The translations under genes and the position numbers were made by a program. DNA of 9,461 bases from assembly GCA_017936985.1 (NCBI GenBank), contig JAGBEM010000139.1, positions 1 to 9,461 on the forward strand, in the 5' to 3' direction. This stretch comes from Oscillospiraceae bacterium. GTDB lineage: Bacteria; Bacillota_A; Clostridia; Oscillospirales; Oscillospiraceae. This document shows, piece after piece, positions 1 through 6,378 of this stretch (positions are counted from its first letter, which is position 1; the number at the start of each line of letters is the position of its first letter). A model generated the notes under the pieces. It made no database searches. It was given only the letters and a program-made list of their open reading frames with translations, and was not told the origin of the DNA.

Positions 1-291
1 CGGGATATCGGTACTGTGGTGCTGCCCGATGCGGACGTGAAGATCTTCCTCACCGCCTCCGCTGAGGTTCGTGCCAAGCGCCGCACCGATGAGCTGCTGG
101 CAAAGGGTCAGAAGGCCAGTTTCGATCAGATCCTCAAGGAGATCCAGCAGCGGGATTATCAGGACACCCACCGGGAACTGGCTCCGCTGAAAATGGCCAA
201 GGACTCCATTAAGGTGGATACTTCCGATTTGGATATTGATGGGGTCGTTGCCGCGATCCAAAAGATCGTGAAGGAGAAGATCCCGGTATGA
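1..291 (+). CDS. cmk: Cytidylate kinase, 3' end (5' part outside window)
   Basis: This is the C-terminal 96 residues of (d)CMP kinase, which phosphorylates CMP/dCMP with ATP in cytoplasmic pyrimidine metabolism. The frame is open from base 1. It begins with RDIGTVVLPDADVKIFLTAS, the family's conserved block (GRDIGTVV-P-A--K-FLTAS), followed by the arginine-rich lid (AEVRAKRR) and the QRDYQDTHRELAPLK segment, which carries the conserved R-D and the PLK motif. The P-loop and CMP-binding N-terminal half lie upstream. The stop TGA (289-291) overlaps the ATG of ispH-rpsA as ATGA, which implies translational coupling. cmk next to an S1 gene is a widely conserved bacterial neighbourhood (E. coli cmk-rpsA, B. 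subtilis cmk-ypfD). The plsC gene often found between cmk and ispH in Clostridia is absent. Identification is firm; only the 5' boundary is unknown. Confidence 0.93.
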   Translation, partial: RDIGTVVLPDADVKIFLTASAEVRAKRRTDELLAKGQKASFDQILKEIQQRDYQDTHRELAPLKMAKDSIKVDTSDLDIDGVVAAIQKIVKEKIPV

Positions 292-2261
292 GCGTGACAG
301 TTGCCAAAAGCGCAGGCTTCTGCTTTGGTGTCAACCGGGCAGTGGAAACGGTAGAAAAGGCGGCGCAAACCGGTGGCCAGGTGGTCACCCTGGGCCCCAT
401 CATCCATAACCGGCATGTGGTGAAAAAGTTTGATGAGATGGGTGTCCGGGTCATCGAAAGTCCCGAGGAAGCCCAAAAAGATATGACAGTCATCATCCGC
501 TCCCACGGTGTATCCAGAGCGGTGCAGGAAGCGCTGCAGGCTAAGGGCGCGAATATTATCGACGCTACCTGTCCTTTTGTCAAACGGATCCATGGGATCG
601 TGGAAAAGGCGGAGCAGGAGGGAAAATTGCCGGTCATCATCGGAACCCGATCCCATCCGGAGGTAGAGGGGATCGCCGGTTGGTGTGGGAACTGCAGGAT
701 CTTTGAGTCGCCGGAAGAACTCCAAAACTGGATCGAAACCGGCGAGGTTAGCCCCGATTCGCCAATTTGCATGGTTTGCCAGACCACTTCCACTGAAAGT
801 TTGTGGAAAAAATGCATCCAAATTGCAAAAAAAGAGTTTACTAACTTAAAAATATTTGATACAATATGCAGAGCAACCGAATTTCGGCAGACGGATGCCG
901 CGCTTTTGAGTGCGGAAAATCAGGCTATGGTGGTGGTTGGGGACGCAAAAAGTTCCAATACCGGAAAACTTGCCATGATCTGCCGGGAACACTGCGGGAA
1001 GGTCGCATTGGTGGACAACGCCAGCGAATTGGATCCGGCCTTTTTTGACGGTGTGCATCATGTTGGAATCACTGCCGGTGCATCCACGCCGGCGTGGATA
1101 ATAAAGGAGGTCAATAAGACTATGAGCGAAATTATCAATGCTGATGCTGTGCAGGAGGAAACCTTTGAGGCACTCCTGGAGCAGTCCATCAAGACTTTAA
1201 ATACAGGAGATAAGGTTATCGGAACCGTTACCGGTATTGGCAATACCGAAGTCCAGGTCGATCTGGGCACCAAGCATGCCGGCTACATTCCCTACGACGA
1301 AGTTAGTGCCGATCCTTCTGTGAAGCCTGAGGACATTCTCCATGTGGGCGACGAGATCGAGGTCTTCGTTGTACGCGTCAACGACCAGGAAGGCACTGTT
1401 CAGCTGTCCAAGAAGAAGCTGGACGGCATGAAGGTTTGGGACGACATGGCTGCCTGGGTGGAGGACAAGACCACTGTGGAAGGCGTCATCACCGAGGAGA
1501 ACAAGGGCGGCCTGGTTGCTACCGTTAAGGGCATCCGCGTGTTCATTCCTGCTTCCCAGTCCGGTGTTGCCAAGGGTGGCGACATGGCCGGTCAGGTGGG
1601 CAAGACCGTTAAGCTGAAGGTCACCGAAGTCAACCGCGCACGCCGCCGTGTCATCGGCTCCATCCGCGCTGTTGCTTCCGAGGAGCGTAAGGCCAACCAG
1701 GAGAAGATCTGGGCTGAGATCGAAGAGGGCAAGAAGTACCACGGCACCGTTAAGTCCCTGACTTCCTACGGCGCATTCGTGGACATCGGCGGCGTGGACG
1801 GCATGGTCCATGTGTCCGAGCTGAGCTGGAATCGCATCAAGACCCCTGCTGAGGTGGTCAGCGTCGGTGACGAGATCGATGTTTACGTCATCTCCTTCGA
1901 CCCCGAGAAGCACAAGATCTCTCTGGGCTACAAGACCGCTGAGATGAACCCCTGGAACCAGTTCATGACCGGTTACAATGTGGGCGACGTTGTGGAAGCC
2001 AAGATCGTCAAGCTGATGACCTTCGGTGCTTTCGCTGAGATCCTGCCCGGCGTTGACGGCCTGATCCACATTTCCCAGATTGCTGACAAGCGCATCGGCA
2101 AGCCTGAGGATGTTCTGTCCGAGGGTCAGACCGTGACTGTCAAGATCACCGATGTGGACGCTGAGAACAAGCGCATCTCCCTGTCCATCCGTGCTCTGAT
2201 CGAGCCCGCTGCTGAGGAAGCAGAAGAGGCCGAGGAAGTCGAAGAGACTGAGGCTGAGTAA
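288..2261 (+). CDS. ispH-rpsA: IspH-S1 fusion: HMBPP reductase fused to ribosomal protein S1
   Basis: A 657-residue two-part protein. Residues 1-278 are IspH (LytB), the [4Fe-4S] enzyme that reduces HMBPP to IPP/DMAPP, the last step of the MEP isoprenoid pathway. Cluster cysteines are C12 (AGFCFGV), C95 (DATCPFV) and C194 (DTICRATE). Substrate-site residues visible are H40, H73, H123, E125, T166/T167, the SSN at 222-224 and S266. Residues about 305-637 hold four S1 RNA-binding domains (about 306-376, 395-462, 480-550, 566-637). Domain 3, with [21 protein letters not shown], is the most typical. The protein ends in an acidic tail (638-657). The fusion is known from Clostridia. The start ATG overlaps the cmk stop. 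All ten cysteines lie in the IspH part and the S1 part has none. Codon usage changes abruptly at residue 279, where an internal Shine-Dalgarno and ATG sit, so a separate S1 product is likely. Confidence 0.95.
   Translation: MSVTVAKSAGFCFGVNRAVETVEKAAQTGGQVVTLGPIIHNRHVVKKFDEMGVRVIESPEEAQKDMTVIIRSHGVSRAVQEALQAKGANIIDATCPFVKRIHGIVEKAEQEGKLPVIIGTRSHPEVEGIAGWCGNCRIFESPEELQNWIETGEVSPDSPICMVCQTTSTESLWKKCIQIAKKEFTNLKIFDTICRATEFRQTDAALLSAENQAMVVVGDAKSSNTGKLAMICREHCGKVALVDNASELDPAFFDGVHHVGITAGASTPAWIIKEVNKTMSEIINADAVQEETFEALLEQSIKTLNTGDKVIGTVTGIGNTEVQVDLGTKHAGYIPYDEVSADPSVKPEDILHVGDEIEVFVVRVNDQEGTVQLSKKKLDGMKVWDDMAAWVEDKTTVEGVITEENKGGLVATVKGIRVFIPASQSGVAKGGDMAGQVGKTVKLKVTEVNRARRRVIGSIRAVASEERKANQEKIWAEIEEGKKYHGTVKSLTSYGAFVDIGGVDGMVHVSELSWNRIKTPAEVVSVGDEIDVYVISFDPEKHKISLGYKTAEMNPWNQFMTGYNVGDVVEAKIVKLMTFGAFAEILPGVDGLIHISQIADKRIGKPEDVLSEGQTVTVKITDVDAENKRISLSIRALIEPAAEEAEEAEEVEETEAE
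837..865 (+). promoter_or_regulatory. Candidate internal sigma-A promoter within ispH
   Basis: TTTACT (837-842) and TACAAT (860-865) are separated by 17 bp. The -10 box is preceded by TG at 857-858, giving an extended -10 (TGATACAAT). The boxes match consensus at 4/6 and 5/6. They lie in a conspicuously AT-rich island (about 809-875) inside an otherwise GC-rich gene. Codons rare elsewhere in this gene (TTA, ATA, ATA, AGA) are bunched here. The -10 box lies across the codons just before catalytic C194. Transcription would start near 872 and run about 250 nt to the internal S1 start at 1122. That it acts as a promoter is inference from sequence. Confidence 0.5.
1103..1110 (+). promoter_or_regulatory. 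Internal Shine-Dalgarno for a free S1 protein
   Basis: AAAGGAGG lies 11 nt before an in-frame ATG at 1122-1124 (M279 of the fusion). It is as good as any ribosome-binding site in the window. It sits exactly at the junction between the IspH domain end ([10 protein letters not shown]) and the S1 part. Caution: the bases also encode I-K-E-V, and the IIKEV-type ending is common in IspH proteins, so part of the match is forced by the protein. Confidence 0.65.
1122..2261 (+). other. rpsA: Nested reading frame: stand-alone S1 protein from internal ATG
   Basis: Translation from the internal ATG would give a 379-residue protein starting [22 protein letters not shown]. It holds four S1 domains plus the acidic tail, about the size and domain number of the four-S1 proteins of Firmicutes (B. 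subtilis YpfD type). The short acidic/amphipathic N-terminus before the first S1 domain resembles that of free-standing S1 proteins. All 30 lysines use AAG, and all 12 arginines use CGC or CGT, the pattern of a very highly expressed gene. The preceding ispH part uses AAA, CGG, AGA, AGG and CGA freely. This entry is an alternative product of the same frame as the fusion, not a separate locus. That both proteins are made is inference. Confidence 0.55.
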
Positions 2262-2272
2262 TTAAACGCTAC

Positions 2273-2305
2273 ATACCGGGGCTGGCAAAGTGCCGGCCCC
2301 GGTAT
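2273..2305 (+). terminator. Strong hairpin after ispH-rpsA, terminator or attenuator
   Basis: The arms 2273-2287 (ATACCGGGGCTGGCA) and 2291-2305 pair over 15 bp with a single G-U wobble (2283/2295) and an AAG loop. The following tract, TTATATT, is T-rich but interrupted, so termination may be partial. The hairpin starts 11 nt after the ispH-rpsA stop and ends 10 nt before the ribosome-binding site of the next gene. It would lower expression of the downstream genes, for which I see no convincing separate promoter. Confidence 0.75.
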
Positions 2306-2324
2306 TTATATTATGGAGGTCAAT

Positions 2325-2606
2325 ATGGTCAAACATATCGTTTTGTATACCCTGAAAGAGGGCGTTGACAAGGATGAGGCGGTCAAGTTGATCGCATCTC
2401 ATTTGGAACCGTTGGTCGGAAAGATCCCCGGTCTTTTGAAGATGGAGATCCGCCGGGCTTATCAGGGCATGGATTATGCCCTGTATTCTGAGTTTGAGAG
2501 CAAGCAGGCGCTGACGGATTACGCAAGCCATCCGCTGCACTTAGAAGCGAAGGAACATTTTTGGCATATGCTGGACAGTCGGACGGCTGCCGACTATGAG
2601 GTGTAA
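2325..2606 (+). CDS. Dabb-family (stress-responsive A/B barrel) small protein
   Basis: A 93-residue protein starting MVKHIVLYTLKEGV. The family features are the N-terminal strand with K-H-I-V, the central IPGLLKMEI strand, the LYSEFESKQALTDYASHP stretch and the conserved histidine after it (PLHLEA). These single-domain proteins form dimeric alpha+beta barrels. Known members have diverse roles (plant stress proteins, polyketide cyclases, heme-degrading relatives), so the substrate here is unknown. I chose the ATG at 2325 because GGAGG (2315-2319) sits 5 nt before it. An in-frame ATG at 2313 would include that ribosome-binding site in its own codons. The gene ends 3 nt before the ACT-domain gene, which implies co-translation in one operon. 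No signal peptide is visible; it is cytoplasmic. Confidence 0.85.
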   Translation: MVKHIVLYTLKEGVDKDEAVKLIASHLEPLVGKIPGLLKMEIRRAYQGMDYALYSEFESKQALTDYASHPLHLEAKEHFWHMLDSRTAADYEV

Positions 2607-2609
2607 GAT

Positions 2610-2879
2610 ATGAAAGCGATCGTAACGGTTGTCGGTAAGGACAGAGTGGGCATCATCGCCGGTGTCTGCATCAAGCTTGCTGAGTATAATGTGAATGTTC
2701 TGGACATCAGCCAGACTGTCATGCAGGGTTATTTTACCATGATGATGGCGGTGGATGTCAGCGAAAGCAATGTTCCTCTGGCGGACTTGAGCCGGAATAT
2801 GGAAGAAGCAGGAAACGAAATGGGCCTGTCCATCCGCGTTCAGCGGGAGGATATTTTCGAGGCTATGCACCGAATTTGA
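2610..2879 (+). CDS. ACT-domain protein, UPF0237 family
   Basis: An 89-residue protein made of one ACT domain. The first strand, MKAIVTVVGKDRVGIIAGVC, carries the G-x-D-x-x-G-I-I-A signature that forms the usual amino-acid-binding turn between strand 1 and helix 1. It is followed by LAEYNVNVLDISQTVMQGYFTMMMAVDV, strands 2-3 of the ferredoxin-like fold. The remainder is a helix and a final strand (LSIRVQREDIFEAMHRI). The length is normal for UPF0237. ACT domains typically bind small ligands, often amino acids, and regulate a partner; no partner is proven for this family. The gene is preceded by GAGG (2598-2601) and followed 8 nt later by the UPF0210 gene. The two families are often adjacent in Firmicutes, so a sensor/effector pairing is plausible but inferred. 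Confidence 0.92.
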   Translation: MKAIVTVVGKDRVGIIAGVCIKLAEYNVNVLDISQTVMQGYFTMMMAVDVSESNVPLADLSRNMEEAGNEMGLSIRVQREDIFEAMHRI

Positions 2880-2887
2880 GGTAGAAT

Positions 2888-4246
2888 ATGCTGAATCAAA
2901 AGGATATTTTACAGACGCTGGACATGATCGACAAGCGGCACCTGGATATTCGCACCATTACCATGGGCATCAGCCTGCTGGATTGTTGCGATCCCGACCT
3001 GCAGGTGTGCTGCGACAAGATCTACAATAAGATCACCCGGTGCGCTAAGGACTTGGTCAAAGTAGGCCAGGAGATTGAACGGGAATTTGGTATTCCCATC
3101 GTTAACAAGCGGATCTCGGTAACACCCATCGCACTGGTTGCCGGTTCCTGTGAAACGGAATCCTATGTCCAGATCGCAAAGACACTGGATGCTGCTGCCA
3201 AGACCTGCGGCGTCAACTTTATCGGCGGTTTTTCGGCCCTGGTGCAGAAAGGCTGTACCAGCGGCGATTGGAAGCTGATCCGCTCCATTCCGGAGGCGAT
3301 GGCCTGCACCGAACGGGTCTGCGCCAGTGTCAATGTGGGCTCTACCAAGGCCGGAATCAACATGGACGCTGTGGCAGAAATGGGCCGCATCATCAAGAAG
3401 ACCGCCGAGATCACTGCGGATAACGACGGCTTGGGCTGTGCAAAATTAGTGGTATTTGCCAACGCGGTGGAGGATAATCCCTTCATGGCAGGCGCGTTCC
3501 ATGGCGTAGGTGAGCCGGAATGTGTTATTAACGTGGGTGTGTCCGGTCCCGGTGTGGTGTACCATGCACTGCAAAGCGTCAAGGGTCAGCCCTTTGATGT
3601 AGTGGCCGATACCATCAAAAAGACGGCTTTCCAGATCACCCGGATGGGTCAGATCGTTGGTGTGGAAGCATCCCGGCGCTTGGGTGTGCCTTTTGGTATC
3701 GTAGATCTGAGCCTGGCACCCACCCCTGCGGTAGGTGACAGTGTGGCCCGTATTCTGGAGGAAATGGGCCTGGAGGTTACCGGTACCCATGGTACCACTG
3801 CGGCACTGGCACTGCTCAATGACGCAGTGAAAAAGGGCGGCGTGATGGCCTCCGGTCATGTGGGCGGCCTGTCCGGTGCGTTTATCCCGGTTTCTGAGGA
3901 CGAGGGAATGATCGCCGCGGCAGAAAGCGGAACACTGACCCTTTCCAAGCTGGAAGCCATGACCTGCGTTTGCTCCGTAGGCCTGGATATGATTGCCGTG
4001 CCCGGAGATACCAGCGCAGAAACGATTTCTGCCATCATTGCGGATGAGGCAGCCATCGGCATGGTCAATACGAAGACCACCGCCGTGCGCATCATTCCGG
4101 CACCTGGGAAGACTGTTGGTGACCGTGTGGAAATGGGCGGCTTGTTGGGCAGCGCACCGGTGATGCCTGTGCACAGCGAATCCAGTGAGAAGTTTGTCAA
4201 CCGCGGCGGCCGGATTCCGGCACCGCTGCAGAGTCTGAAGAATTAA
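2888..4246 (+). CDS. UPF0210 (DUF711) 'PFL family' protein, function unknown
   Basis: A 452-residue cytoplasmic protein of the UPF0210/DUF711 family, full length (members are about 445-455 residues). It starts at ATG 2888 after GAGGT (2878-2882). Recognisable blocks are [14 protein letters not shown] (25-36), [16 protein letters not shown] (73-88), [13 protein letters not shown] (110-122), [11 protein letters not shown] (214-224), [15 protein letters not shown] (273-287), [20 protein letters not shown] (299-318) and a C-terminal [15 protein letters not shown]. Databases call it 'PFL family' for fold resemblance to pyruvate formate-lyase; I see no canonical glycyl-radical motif. It is cysteine-rich (14, including the C33-C34 and C41-C42 pairs) but has no clear cluster-binding motif. 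The ACT-domain protein encoded just upstream may regulate it. The family is clear; the biochemical function is not established. Confidence 0.92.
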   Translation: MLNQKDILQTLDMIDKRHLDIRTITMGISLLDCCDPDLQVCCDKIYNKITRCAKDLVKVGQEIEREFGIPIVNKRISVTPIALVAGSCETESYVQIAKTLDAAAKTCGVNFIGGFSALVQKGCTSGDWKLIRSIPEAMACTERVCASVNVGSTKAGINMDAVAEMGRIIKKTAEITADNDGLGCAKLVVFANAVEDNPFMAGAFHGVGEPECVINVGVSGPGVVYHALQSVKGQPFDVVADTIKKTAFQITRMGQIVGVEASRRLGVPFGIVDLSLAPTPAVGDSVARILEEMGLEVTGTHGTTAALALLNDAVKKGGVMASGHVGGLSGAFIPVSEDEGMIAAAESGTLTLSKLEAMTCVCSVGLDMIAVPGDTSAETISAIIADEAAIGMVNTKTTAVRIIPAPGKTVGDRVEMGGLLGSAPVMPVHSESSEKFVNRGGRIPAPLQSLKN

Positions 4247-4249
4247 GCT

Positions 4250-5113
4250 ATGAGAAGCGACAGGATCAAACTGATTGCGGTGCTGTGTGCCAGTGCGGTG
4301 CTTTTTGGGGTGCTTGCCTTATTTGTCAGAGAATTTCAGCCCAGTGGGACGGAAAATCTGCAAAACAGTGAACCCTCACAGAGCCAGTTCACCCAGCAGA
4401 CAGAGCAGAGCAGTAATTCAGAGTCAACAGAAACCACAGGCCCCCAGCATGCAAACGAGCCCTTTTCCCAGGATGATTTCATCAAGAATGGGGAATGGAT
4501 GACCTGCGTTACCGCAGATTTCTCCCTTGGTGTGGATGTTTCCAAATATCAGGGAGATATTGATTGGGAACAGGTGGCAGCGGCAGGCATTCGGTTTGTC
4601 ATGATCCGTGTCGGTGGCCGAGGCTACGGACAGGCTGGCAACCTGTTTGCCGATGAGATGGCGCAGAAAAATTACGACGGCGCAAAGGCAGCCGGTCTGC
4701 AGGTAGGTGCGTATTTCTTCTCTCAGGCTATCAGTACTGAGGAAGCAAAGGCGGAGGCAGAGTTTGCATTGGCGCAGATCGAAAAATGGAAGCTGGATCT
4801 GCCGGTAGCCTTTGACTGGGAGTATATCAGCGATACTGCCCGAACGGCGCAGACAGATTCGGTGACCGTGACCGCTTGTGCGCAAGCATTTTGTGACCGG
4901 ATCCAGGCAGAGGGCTTGGAAGCGATGATATATATCCGGCCGGAAGATCAGAAGCTGGATCTGGAACAACTGACATCCTACACTCACTGGGTAGCCTATT
5001 ATAGTGATGTTATGGATCTGCCTTTCCGATTCTCCATGTGGCAGTACACCAAGACCGGCAAAGTGCCGGGCATTTCCGGAAATGTGGACATTAACATCTA
5101 TATACCCCAATAA
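4250..5113 (+). CDS. Membrane-anchored GH25 muramidase (lysozyme family)
   Basis: A 287-residue protein predicted to cleave the MurNAc-GlcNAc bond of peptidoglycan outside the cell. Residues 7-26 form a hydrophobic segment after a basic start (MRSDRIK), a signal anchor or signal peptide. There is no lipobox cysteine in a credible position. Residues 30-75 are a Ser/Thr/Gln/Glu-rich linker. The GH25 barrel runs from about 91 to the end: D96 in GVDVSKYQGDIDW, the catalytic D189 and E191 in FDWE, then FSMWQY (261-266) and VDINIY (279-284). No binding repeats or SLH domains are present, so it looks like a housekeeping or remodelling enzyme, not a phage endolysin. It begins 3 nt after the UPF0210 stop with only a weak ribosome-binding site, which suggests translational coupling. 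A terminator follows immediately. Confidence 0.93.
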   Translation: MRSDRIKLIAVLCASAVLFGVLALFVREFQPSGTENLQNSEPSQSQFTQQTEQSSNSESTETTGPQHANEPFSQDDFIKNGEWMTCVTADFSLGVDVSKYQGDIDWEQVAAAGIRFVMIRVGGRGYGQAGNLFADEMAQKNYDGAKAAGLQVGAYFFSQAISTEEAKAEAEFALAQIEKWKLDLPVAFDWEYISDTARTAQTDSVTVTACAQAFCDRIQAEGLEAMIYIRPEDQKLDLEQLTSYTHWVAYYSDVMDLPFRFSMWQYTKTGKVPGISGNVDINIYIPQ

Positions 5114-5118
5114 CAACA

Positions 5119-5145
5119 AAAAGACCGGCAGAAAGCCGGTCTTTT
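5119..5145. terminator. Bidirectional intrinsic terminator between convergent operons
   Basis: A perfect 11-bp stem: AAAAGACCGGC (5119-5129) and its complement (5135-5145) around an AGAAA loop. On the plus strand it ends in TTTTCATTTTCATTTTT; on the minus strand it ends in TTTTTGTTG. It therefore can stop both the GH25 operon (stop codon 5 nt upstream) and the U32 operon, whose stop at 5157-5159 is 11 nt away on the other side. Confidence 0.92.
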
Positions 5146-5156
5146 CATTTTCATTT

Positions 5157-6374
5157 TTATTTTGCGGAAAGATCCACACTGTGCCGCAGGATCGTAAAGG
5201 GCGGCACGGTTTTGCCCAGGGGGATGTAAAACTTAGATTGAGGCGTTTTGGGCTCATCCAGAGGATTGCCCTCCAAATCGGTCATATTACCGGCGGTTAC
5301 CCCAAAGGGCCGCAGATCCGGGCCGACCACTTCCAGTTCTTCACCGGCAGGGAATTTGTTGCGCAGGCTGCAGAGTGCCAGACCGTTTTCGTCGCAGCTT
5401 TCCACAATGGCACAGACCTGCCACTGACGGATGTAACGGGAGTTTTCGGTATACTGTCCCGGTTCGCCGTAGTAAAAGCCGGTGGAGTAGATCCGGTGGG
5501 AAACGTGCTCCACTTCATTCCGCCAGACTGGATCGATGGGGCGTCCGGCAGCGGCATCATCAATACAGTGCCGGTAAGCGCCGGTAACGATGGCGGCATA
5601 GTAGGCGGATTTTGCTCTCCCTTCGATCTTGATGCAATCTACACCGGCGTCCATCAGATCGTTTAAGTGGTCGATCATGCACATATCCCGGGAGTTTAGA
5701 ATGTAAGTACCCTTTTCGTCCTCATAAACGGGGAAATACTCTCCCGGACGCTTTTCTTCCATCAGTGCATACTGATACCGACAGGGTTGGGCGCAGGCGC
5801 CCCGGTTGGAATCCCGGCCTGTCATATAGTTGCTTAAGAGGCATCTGCCGGAGTAGCTGACGCACATAGCACCGTGACCGAAGGTCTCAATTTCCAGTTC
5901 TTTCGGTGTCTTTTCCCGGATGGTACGGATCTCGTCCAGATTCAGCTCTCTTGCCAGAACCACTCGCGTTGCGCCCAGGTCGTACCAGGCGCTGGCACAT
6001 TCGTAGTTGGCAATGGATTGCTGGGTGGAGATGTGCCGCTGACATTTGGGGGCGTATTTACCTGCCAGGGTAAAAGCGCCCATGTCCGCAACGATCAGCG
6101 CATCCACACCGGCATCCTGAAGCTGTTCCAGGTAGGCAGGCAGATGGCAGATCTCATCGTTACGGGGCATGGTGTTTACCGTTACATGGACTTTGACACC
6201 GTGATCATGGGCGTACTGTACCGCCAGAGGCAGCTCCTCCGGCGAAAAATTTCCGGCGAAGGAGCGCATACCAAAGCTGGTACCTGCCAAGTATACCGCA
6301 TCTGCGCCGTAAAGAACGGACATTTTCAGCCGTTCCATATCTCCGGCGGGGCTGAGTAGTTCCAGTTTTGCCAT
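5157..6374 (-). CDS. U32 peptidase family protein, TrhP-like tRNA U34 hydroxylation factor
   Basis: A 405-residue U32-family protein. The N-terminal barrel begins MAKLELLSPAGDMERLKMSVLYGADAVYL, typical of the family. The family signature E-x-F-x2-G-[SA]-[LIVM]-C-x4-G-x-C-x-[LIVM]-S is matched exactly at residues 163-181 (C171, C178). It is followed by GACAQPCRY with C194 and C198; these four cysteines are the expected iron-sulfur ligands. A C-terminal beta-barrel domain follows (about 310-400). Despite the peptidase label, characterised relatives (E. coli TrhP/YegQ, B. subtilis TrhP1/TrhP2, E. coli RlhA) hydroxylate tRNA or rRNA pyrimidines using prephenate-derived chemistry; TrhP forms ho5U34 in tRNA. 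The start ATG is 4 nt after the mltG stop, with AGGGTGATC upstream. B. subtilis has the same mltG-trhP neighbourhood (yrrL-yrrM-yrrN-yrrO). The exact RNA target is inferred. Confidence 0.85.
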   Translation of the reverse strand: MAKLELLSPAGDMERLKMSVLYGADAVYLAGTSFGMRSFAGNFSPEELPLAVQYAHDHGVKVHVTVNTMPRNDEICHLPAYLEQLQDAGVDALIVADMGAFTLAGKYAPKCQRHISTQQSIANYECASAWYDLGATRVVLARELNLDEIRTIREKTPKELEIETFGHGAMCVSYSGRCLLSNYMTGRDSNRGACAQPCRYQYALMEEKRPGEYFPVYEDEKGTYILNSRDMCMIDHLNDLMDAGVDCIKIEGRAKSAYYAAIVTGAYRHCIDDAAAGRPIDPVWRNEVEHVSHRIYSTGFYYGEPGQYTENSRYIRQWQVCAIVESCDENGLALCSLRNKFPAGEELEVVGPDLRPFGVTAGNMTDLEGNPLDEPKTPQSKFYIPLGKTVPPFTILRHSVDLSAK

Positions 6375-6378
6375 GTGA

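Noticed and set aside
1197..2069. Long minus-strand open frame (290 codons) opposite the S1 domains.
   Set aside because: It is antisense to a clearly conserved gene. Its His/Asp/Leu-rich composition is what the complement of GC-biased codons produces, and no family or ribosome-binding site is recognisable.
1122..2261. Codon-usage shift in the S1 half read as horizontal transfer.
   Set aside because: The shift is towards AAG and CGC/CGT, the pattern of highly expressed native genes, and cmk-S1 adjacency is ancestral. High expression explains it better.
2283..2312. Possible promoter for the Dabb gene (TATATT at 2307-2312).
   Set aside because: The only -35 candidate (TGGCAA) matches 3/6 and lies inside the hairpin, and transcription would start about 6 nt before the ATG, leaving no ribosome-binding site.
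3778..3797. Two GGTACC palindromes flanking CAT inside the UPF0210 gene.
   Set aside because: They encode the conserved G-T-H-G-T-T motif; the repeat follows from the repeated Gly-Thr codons.
3446..4174. Minus-strand open frame (242 codons) opposite the UPF0210 gene.
   Set aside because: Low-complexity His/Gly/Thr/Cys composition, no recognisable domain, and it lies fully within a conserved plus-strand gene.
4250..5113. GH25 gene as part of a prophage lysis cassette.
   Set aside because: No holin or phage genes are nearby. It has a membrane anchor and linker and sits 3 nt after a conserved housekeeping-type gene.
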